The notes under the pieces were generated by a model. That model was given only the letters and a program-made list of their open reading frames with translations, did not search any database and was not told where the DNA came from. A stretch of 57,835 bases of DNA from Algoriphagus sp. (GTDB taxonomy: Bacteria > Bacteroidota > Bacteroidia > Cytophagales > Cyclobacteriaceae). This document shows, piece after piece, positions 52,128 through 57,835 of this stretch; within the stretch, counting starts at the first letter, position 1; each line of letters opens with the position of its first letter. The DNA lies in assembly GCF_024305035.1 (NCBI RefSeq), contig NZ_JAMWZB010000031.1:1-57835 (forward strand), given 5' to 3'. The position numbers and the translations under genes were made by a program.

Positions 52128-52712
52128 ATGGATATTATGAAGAAGTCACGATTTACAGTGACCCAAATTGTTAAAGCGATTCAATCGCATGAAGCCGGCA
52201 GAAAAGATGGATATTATAGATCATTTTTTGTTGACAATCTCCCTGGTCTAAGCTATTATTGGTATACTTCTGCGCCGGCTGGTTCCGGGATTACCATATG
52301 TTCTGGTCAGAACTCCCATTTGGTAACAGTTAGTGCCAGTAGTGGGGCTCCTTCATTTTATCTGAATGTCTCAACGCCTAATCTTTGCGGTATTCCAGCC
52401 AATGCAAGTAAATATATTACAGTTTCCGGTGATGGCGGCGGTCCAATTGCGAGGGTGTCATCGGGCGCAGAGGCATTATTTTATCTTAATCCGTTGATTT
52501 CCAATCAGGTGAATTTTCGAATCCCAGAAACGGCAGACACTGACATCTTAAATGTGACGATTATGAATAGTGCTGATGCTATTCCTGTGATGTTTCTGGA
52601 GTGCTGGAGATCATCAGAACCAATTGATGTCAGCACGCTTAAGTCAGGAGTTTACATCGTAAATTATGTTTTAGATGGAAAAATCCGTAACGCTAAACTT
52701 ATAATTCAATGA
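52128..52712 (+). pseudogene. Chimeric ORF: IS3 OrfA start joined to a T9SS-sorted protein
   Basis: The first residues KKSRFTVTQIVKAIQSHEAG are the start of an IS3-family OrfA. Then, in frame, the text changes to a secreted-type Ig/PKD-like protein (SYYWYTSAPAGSGITICSGQ) and ends with a type IX sorting tail, VSTLKSGVYIVNYVLDGKI then NAKLIIQ. The signal peptide that T9SS cargo needs is missing, so the fused product cannot be exported by that route. The 194-codon frame is intact, but the gene is a fragment created by an IS-related deletion. Its last base overlaps the lipoprotein start. Confidence 0.82.
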
Positions 52713-53239
52713 GAAATTTCCCGTTAATTTTGGCAGGCACTTTGTTTTCCTTTTCATGCCAACCGCAAGAATCACCCGGTGAACCACCGGTATGGAGTCA
52801 TTTTATCAGACTGGAAACATCAGAAGGGAAAGATTATTTCACCGTAAACGAAAACTATAGAATTTCAGATTTGAAATTATGTACAAATCGAAGTGAACCA
52901 TTTTGTACTCTAGTAACTTCAGATACACTTTATTATACCGAAAAAGATGCCTTCAAAGTAATTGGTGTAGGGAAAAAAGGTGATAGATATCTGGATTTTG
53001 GAAATGGTGATATTGATACTTTAAGCTATCAATGGGGTCCGAATGTAGACCCTAGTAGTAACTTTGATAATCTTGATTATTTCGACGTTTTTTATAATGG
53101 CAAGAAAGTGTTCCGTTATGATTTTGAAAATGATAACCCTTCTTGGCAGGAACTAATGAAAAGAAATGGAAATAAGTTTAAAGAAAATCTAATTATTATC
53201 CCAATTGTCAAAGAGGACTTTGATGAAGGGGCTGATTAG
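52709..53239 (+). CDS. Lipoprotein of unknown function
   Basis: This 176-residue protein has a signal and lipobox (LFSFSC, Cys17). Mature beta-rich, acidic sequence follows (YFTVNENYRISDLKLCTNRS) with further Cys residues. The start overlaps the stop of the chimeric T9SS fragment by 4 bases, so it may belong to an older two-gene set of surface proteins. No family was recognised. Confidence 0.7.
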   Translation: MRNFPLILAGTLFSFSCQPQESPGEPPVWSHFIRLETSEGKDYFTVNENYRISDLKLCTNRSEPFCTLVTSDTLYYTEKDAFKVIGVGKKGDRYLDFGNGDIDTLSYQWGPNVDPSSNFDNLDYFDVFYNGKKVFRYDFENDNPSWQELMKRNGNKFKENLIIIPIVKEDFDEGAD

Positions 53240-53639
53240 GTTTGTTGTGAAATAGCCTATTGATGTCAGTAGCACGACAAAATAGAAATGATTGAAATAG
53301 GACTATTCAATCGTACACCTCGTACGGCTCGTAGATATCGCACGGTACGAATTGTTCGAGGGTTGAAATCCGAAATCACTCCAATAGATTTGGAATAGCT
53401 AACTAGAAGGGTTACAAAAATTCGATTTCGGATGTCCGTAGGGTAGTATCCCATTGTAAGCTTCCTTGAAAATTGGGCCATTCAAAAGTTTACTTTTCAC
53501 CCGATAGACGAAGGGAAGTGAATACTCCACTCGGTTCAAGACTAAGGCGAGCGGTAGCCTTAGGCCAACCGGTTTTGAGCCGCTCTCTGTATTCACTTTT
53601 GCGCTGCTTAACGGTTGAAAAGCAAAAGATAAGTTCATG
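53240..53639. other. Gap holding a large imperfect hairpin
   Basis: No gene. The segment contains the palindromic structure described at 53493-53622. Upstream of it lie short CGTAC-containing repeats near 53313-53347. Confidence 0.5.
53493..53622. repeat. 130-bp imperfect palindrome
   Basis: Arms of about 33 bases (53493-53525 and 53589-53622) match in inverted orientation with a few differences and a bulge. The best-conserved parts are GTGAATAC/GTATTCAC and CTTTTCA/TGAAAAG. Inside, CTAAGGC (53542-53548) pairs with GCCTTAG (53557-53563), and CGGTTCAAGAC with GTTTTGAGCCG less exactly. The whole can fold as one long hairpin on either strand. It may be a structured RNA, a folded recombination site or a remnant of a small inverted-repeat transposon. 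I did not find integron core sites at its ends. Confidence 0.65.
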
Positions 53640-53843
53640 TTATAATTGTTCTAATAAGTCCAAAGGAGTTTTGTAATCGAATGATTCATGGGGTCTTTCC
53701 TGCATTAAATCCTCCATCCATTTCCTAGCTTTTTCCCTGACCGCTTCCAAAGAGCATAAAGTATCCACGCAGAAAAAAACGCCGATCCCTGCCGATTCAA
53801 GATCATTGAAAATTAAAATCCGCTCAAAGCAGCGGGAAACCAT
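53640..53843 (-). pseudogene. IS3 OrfB C-terminal fragment fused to unrelated text
   Basis: The minus-strand frame ends KWMEDLMQERPHESFDYKTP, LDLLEQL, the tail of an IS3-family OrfB (E-R-P-H-x-S with K-x-P). Its first 30 residues do not look like transposase, so only about 53640-53740 is recognisable. The orfA start of a similar element is at 52137 on the plus strand, so these may be two ends of a scrambled element. Confidence 0.7.
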
Positions 53844-53848
53844 CCAGA

Positions 53849-54418
53849 CTAAACCTCATACCCTTTTTTGATCTCATTTAAAAACTCGGAAATCTCCCGC
53901 TCATCGGTCGCATCTTCCTCCGTCCACTCAAAATCCTCAAACTCATGCCACTCATGATCAATTTCAGGATCATAGGCATACTTTTGTAGCCGGGCTAATC
54001 CCCAATCCTGAGGTACAAAATATTCCCCGGAAATCAGCTTTTCCTTGAATTGTTCGGCCGCTCTTCGTGGGGACAGGAAGCCGGGATTAGAAAAAATCAC
54101 CCAGCCAAACTGCTTGTAATTGGTCCCGTCCCGATACATGTAATTGAGTTTTAGATTCAAAGGCCGCTTGCCCGCGTTGAATGGCAACTGCTCCAAAAAC
54201 GCATCCAAATCCGCTTCGGAATCAAACGAATAAAGCGGTTCTTTCCCCAGTTCAAAAAACCGGATTAAGTCCACCAAACTTTCAAAAACCCGGAAATGCT
54301 TTCCTTCATAATTGTACACATACACCGGCTTACTTTCCCCAAGCCGCCCCACGCTCAAAATTTCGAGCGTGCTCGAAGGGGTAAGGTATTCGGTGGCAAG
54401 GGTGATGAATTGGTTCAT
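53849..54418 (-). CDS. Hypothetical acidic protein
   Basis: This 189-residue soluble protein starts at ATG 54416-54418 (MNQFITLATEYLTPSSTLEI). It contains KPVYVYNYEGKHFRVFESLV, ADLDAFLEQLPF, LKLNYMYRDGTNYKQFGWVI, and a Glu/Asp-rich C-terminus. No family is recognised. It is a minus-strand gene directly downstream of the PLD-helicase gene (77-base gap), so it may be co-transcribed with it. Confidence 0.72.
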   Translation of the reverse strand: MNQFITLATEYLTPSSTLEILSVGRLGESKPVYVYNYEGKHFRVFESLVDLIRFFELGKEPLYSFDSEADLDAFLEQLPFNAGKRPLNLKLNYMYRDGTNYKQFGWVIFSNPGFLSPRRAAEQFKEKLISGEYFVPQDWGLARLQKYAYDPEIDHEWHEFEDFEWTEEDATDEREISEFLNEIKKGYEV

Positions 54419-54495
54419 GGTTAAAATTAATCGATCCAGCCCGTTTCCCTTTAAACCTGAAAATTTAAAATGTCAACTCATGTCGGTAAAATCGT

Positions 54496-57400
54496 TTATC
54501 CCATGGAAAGTTTAGCTGATGCCTGATACAAAAATGGTGGAATGGGTTCATTCAATTCCCAGTTGATACTCATGGGCTTGGAGCCATAATATTCTCTAAA
54601 TTTACCTTCTCCAATAAATACATATCCCATAGTATTCTTGAACTGATTTTGCTTTTCTTCCCGGACAAATAGAAGAATGCGCTTACCGCTATCCTTATGG
54701 TTGATATAACTTAGGCCCTTGCCAGTATCAGGGCGGGCAGAATTCTGAGATTGCCAGTGGAAAAGGGTTTCATTGAGTGCATAATCCTCATACATGGTTG
54801 TAGGGGAGTAATGTTCGTCAGATTTGTTTAAATCGATAAAAAGAAGCTCCGTATTAAGCTTTTTATTTTCAGCAGCTCCCTCAAAATTTATCCATTTTGT
54901 CTTAAAGTCGCTAAATCCAAATGCAGCAAAAATCTGATCTCTCGTATATCGACCATGCACTTTCAGTGGTTGATCGTATGGCAATTCTATTTCTAACTCC
55001 TTAAAGCCAATTTGATCCATTCGATACTCCAAAACCTCGATTATCTCTTGTACCAAATCCTGATTTTTTCCTATCGCTTTGATACTTGCTTCTAAGGACT
55101 TAAACCCTCCTGCATTTTGCCAAAAGTCATAGTGTAGCATGAGGCACATTTGCTGTTCCTTTCTTGTCAGTGATTCAATTGGAACTTGAAAATTTTCCTT
55201 TGCCAACTGGAGTATAAAGGAGAAATAAGGATAGGATTCTGTGGAAAGCCATTTTTTAGAAATGCAGCTGAGCAATTCCTTTTCATAAGTGGAATCAGGT
55301 TCTTTCGATACCCCCGCCTCAAAAGTCAATCTAGACCAAGTGCTTCGCTTATAAATGACCTCCAAAGGATAATGGTACAGGGTAACAAAATTTTTAAGCG
55401 TTAAAGGTAAATCGCTTTGATGCCTGAAATTCCGAATCTTCTGAATCAGTTGATTTCTATTCGGGCTAATCGATGCCTTAATATTTTTAAGGATAGTTTC
55501 TCTTGCTTGTTTTTCTAAGATAATTGCACATCCCAAAGGAACATGCTGAAAATTACTTTCTAATTCGCTTGTGATAGAGGTATTGGTTTTTCCGATCATG
55601 GCGCGAAATTTTCCCTCAAAATCATATTCCGATCGGGCATTTCCGACAAAATCTAAGACCGTCAGACATTCTTTACCATCTGCCAATCGAAGTCCACGAC
55701 CCAATTGTTGCAAAAATACCGTCAAGCTTTCGGTAGGCCGTAAAAAAAGTACGGTATCGATTTCTGGAATATCCACCCCTTCATTAAAAATATCAACAAC
55801 AAAGAGGTAATTAATCTCTTTATTTCGAAGTCGCTTGCGGATTTCTTTTCGGTTTTCATTTCGGCCACTGACCAAATAGTCAGCCTTCAATCCCGCTAAT
55901 ATGAATTTCTCTGCCATATATTGGGCATGATCCTGAGTGACACAGAAACCGAGCGCCCGAACATCTTGGATATCGGTAACATACTTTTCAAGGGAAGCGA
56001 TGACCGTTCCTACACGCTGATCATTGCCCGTGTAGACTTTACTCAATTCAGACGGTAGATATCTTCCTCTGGACCAAGAAACCTGAGAAATATCAACCGA
56101 ATCAGAAACCCCAAAATAATTAAAGGGACAAAGTAGCTTTTGATTTAGCGCCTCAGGAAGTCTAATTTCGGCAGCAATATGCTCACAAAAATCAACAAGT
56201 ATATCAGACCCATCCATCCGCTCTGGAGTTGCTGTAAGTCCTATTAGGATTTGGGGAGAAAATCGATGGATAATCGGGCGGTAACTATCGGCTGCAATAT
56301 GGTGAACCTCATCGATGATTATAAAATCAAAATAATTGGCAGATAGGTCCAATCTCTCCAATCGATTATTGAGGGTCTGAACAGAAGCGAAAAGATGATG
56401 ATACTCGCTTGGTTCTTCTCCATCTACCCAGAGTTCGCCAAAATTATGATCTTTTAATATTCCTCTGAAAGTGCCTAAAGACTGCTGTAATATTTCTTTT
56501 CGATGGGCCACAAAAAGTAACTTCGTACCTGGGTTTTTCTCGTAAAATCTCCGAAAATCAAAAGCAGAGATCACCGTTTTTCCAGTTCCAGTGGCAGCCA
56601 CGATTAAGTTTCTATATCGACCATGAACAGATCTTTCCACTTCAAGCTTTTCCAGAATTTCCTCTTGGAAATTATAGGGTTTAAGATCAAAATACCCCAA
56701 GTTAAGTTCCTTTTCATCCCCTGCTCCAAAACGCCCCTCCTTGAGCGCGATTCTGAGCTTCTCTGAATGCTTTTCCGGATCATAACTTTCAAAATCCCGG
56801 CTATTCCAGTAGGTTTCGAAAGTTTGCTGAGCGGTATGAATCACATGAGGAATCTCCGTATTGTTAAGCTTTACATTCCATTCTAGGCCTTTCGTTAAGG
56901 CAGTTTTTGAAATATTGGAGGATCCAATATAGGCCGTATGAAAACCAGTATTTCTATGAAAAAGGTAGGCTTTGACATGTACTCGTTCATTTTTGGTATT
57001 GTAGGAAACTTTTACTTCCGTATTGGGCAGCTTGGCGAGGTATTCAATGCATTTAGCATCGGTGGCACCTACATAAGTGGTCGTGATTAATCGGAGTTTT
57101 CCACCTTTTTGAGTAAAGGATTCCAACTGAGGCATCAAGAGTCGAAGACCTGCCCATTTGATAAAGGAGACTAAGAAATCAATTCGATCAGAGGAACTAA
57201 TTTCCTTTTGAAGTTCCCCTTCAAGTTGGATTTTTTTATTTCCTCCGCCTCCGGTGATCAGGGAACTGAATATCAATCGTGATTCGGGTGTAATGCTTTT
57301 GAGAAAAGAGTGGACATCAGCCACACCGAGATCTGTTTTGGAGAAAATAGCAGTCAGGAAAGTGGTATTAAGCGCTAATAGATCCTGTTCAAAATCTTCA

Positions 57401-57648
57401 TCCTTTAGCTCTTCTTTCAAAAGAAGAATTAATTGATTCACGAGTTGAATTTGCTGGATGATTTGATCTTCTTTTGCAAAGTAGGCTAGAGCTCTTTTAA
57501 GGATGATGGTGAAATACTGAGATAAAACATCTTTTGCCTCGGTTTTATCGATCGGTTTTTGATCCACAAAGAATACCTCTTGATCCAGGTCATCGAGTTT
57601 GGTTTGGATCAGCTTGGAGATCAATGATTCGTAAATGCCTTGCTGCAT
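54496..57648 (-). CDS. PLD-nuclease/DEAD helicase/DUF3427 protein
   Basis: This 1050-residue protein has an N-terminal phospholipase-D-like nuclease (about residues 120-290) with the HxK motif in VHVKAYLFHR (about 224) and YIGSSNISKTAL. A superfamily 2 helicase follows: Walker A AATGTGKTVISA near 350, IIIDEVHH near 446, GLTATPERMDG near 475, and VFLQQLGRGLRLADG near 648. The C-terminal DUF3427 region includes FVTLYHYPLEVIYKRSTW and ends INWELNEPIPPFLY. All helicase motifs are intact. Proteins of this architecture occur in many bacteria and often in mobile or defence regions. The activity is probably nucleic-acid remodelling plus cleavage, but the substrate is unknown. Confidence 0.93.
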   Translation of the reverse strand: MQQGIYESLISKLIQTKLDDLDQEVFFVDQKPIDKTEAKDVLSQYFTIILKRALAYFAKEDQIIQQIQLVNQLILLLKEELKDEDFEQDLLALNTTFLTAIFSKTDLGVADVHSFLKSITPESRLIFSSLITGGGGNKKIQLEGELQKEISSSDRIDFLVSFIKWAGLRLLMPQLESFTQKGGKLRLITTTYVGATDAKCIEYLAKLPNTEVKVSYNTKNERVHVKAYLFHRNTGFHTAYIGSSNISKTALTKGLEWNVKLNNTEIPHVIHTAQQTFETYWNSRDFESYDPEKHSEKLRIALKEGRFGAGDEKELNLGYFDLKPYNFQEEILEKLEVERSVHGRYRNLIVAATGTGKTVISAFDFRRFYEKNPGTKLLFVAHRKEILQQSLGTFRGILKDHNFGELWVDGEEPSEYHHLFASVQTLNNRLERLDLSANYFDFIIIDEVHHIAADSYRPIIHRFSPQILIGLTATPERMDGSDILVDFCEHIAAEIRLPEALNQKLLCPFNYFGVSDSVDISQVSWSRGRYLPSELSKVYTGNDQRVGTVIASLEKYVTDIQDVRALGFCVTQDHAQYMAEKFILAGLKADYLVSGRNENRKEIRKRLRNKEINYLFVVDIFNEGVDIPEIDTVLFLRPTESLTVFLQQLGRGLRLADGKECLTVLDFVGNARSEYDFEGKFRAMIGKTNTSITSELESNFQHVPLGCAIILEKQARETILKNIKASISPNRNQLIQKIRNFRHQSDLPLTLKNFVTLYHYPLEVIYKRSTWSRLTFEAGVSKEPDSTYEKELLSCISKKWLSTESYPYFSFILQLAKENFQVPIESLTRKEQQMCLMLHYDFWQNAGGFKSLEASIKAIGKNQDLVQEIIEVLEYRMDQIGFKELEIELPYDQPLKVHGRYTRDQIFAAFGFSDFKTKWINFEGAAENKKLNTELLFIDLNKSDEHYSPTTMYEDYALNETLFHWQSQNSARPDTGKGLSYINHKDSGKRILLFVREEKQNQFKNTMGYVFIGEGKFREYYGSKPMSINWELNEPIPPFLYQASAKLSMG

Positions 57649-57835
57649 AGGTGATTTTAAAAAAGGAGGTAGGTGGAATTTCGAAGCTTAAGTAAACTAA
57701 ATTCACAATAGAATCACAATTTTCCTGATCTAAATTCCATAAAGGATTTTGATTTCCAAACAGCACAGCACGGGTATTCAACAGGGAAATCGCTTTTGAA
57801 TTTTTTTTAAATCAAATTTTTTTTGGTATTTTAGG

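Noticed and set aside
53493..53622. Integron attC site
   Set aside because: The hairpin is the right size, but the expected RYYYAAC/GTTRRRY core pairs were not found at its ends and no integrase is present.
1..57835. CRISPR array, tRNA or rRNA genes
   Set aside because: No regular spaced repeats and no tRNA-like or rRNA-like segments were seen on either strand by eye.

Overview
The window looks like Bacteroidota DNA, most probably a Cytophagales/Cyclobacteriaceae-type genome. The evidence is a CTnDOT-type tra operon (DUF4134/DUF4133/VirB4 order), DUF6443-type RHS proteins, a 6-bladed beta-propeller lipoprotein, a type IX secretion C-terminal sorting tail, and AT-rich intergenic DNA. No rRNA, tRNA or CRISPR array was seen. 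The first 54 bases are one end of an IS1595-type element whose complete copy lies at 37151-38184, so the left edge falls inside a repeated IS.

Layout. (1) 1-5.6 kb: two near-identical 0.73-kb direct repeats, each with the same small tra-associated membrane protein, flank a very AT-rich cargo. The cargo holds a Cys-rich exported peptide, a beta-propeller lipoprotein and a CxxC lipoprotein. (2) 5.3-16.0 kb: a tightly packed conjugation operon with traE, F, G, I, two VirB5-like/coiled-coil exported proteins, traJ, K, L-like, M, N and a conjugative-element protein, ending at a clear intrinsic terminator. No relaxase or coupling protein is in view. (3) 16.5-25.3 kb: a two-gene RHS/polymorphic-toxin locus with an AT-rich variable C-terminus, a tiny membrane peptide downstream, a decayed RHS fragment and a highly structured inverted-repeat element. 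(4) 25.3-34.5 kb: a secreted EEP-family hydrolase, a YiiX-like amidase, a degenerate GAF/PAS histidine kinase with its response regulator, a dead IS4 element, a VOC protein and a truncated FtsX permease. (5) 34.7-38.9 kb: a DUF4157 toxin-type protein, the intact IS1595 element, and a TetR regulator with two matching operator palindromes. (6) 38.9-42 kb: GNAT-DinB fusion, SDR, membrane protein and PPOX protein.

(7) 42-57.8 kb is a decaying defence and toxin island. It holds fragments of a type I restriction locus (hsdR with large deletions, an AlbA-like ATP-binding remnant), an intact ABC-ATPase/DUF4276 pair bracketed by a 53-bp repeat of the hsdR start, a second ABC-ATPase whose RloB partner is a pseudogene, an IS3 element with two stops in orfB, a second DUF4157 protein with different cargo, a DUF3037 protein, a chimeric IS/T9SS ORF, and a large PLD-helicase-DUF3427 protein.

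How it fits together: the tra operon would build a type IV secretion channel, but without relaxase or coupling genes in view, mobility cannot be confirmed. The RHS and DUF4157 genes share the logic of a constant delivery module plus a variable tail. The 42-52 kb interval repeats one architecture twice, an SMC/ABC-type ATPase followed by an overlapping TOPRIM-type or RloB-type gene, which is typical of R-M-linked abortive-infection modules. Family assignments were made by reading motifs, without database searches.
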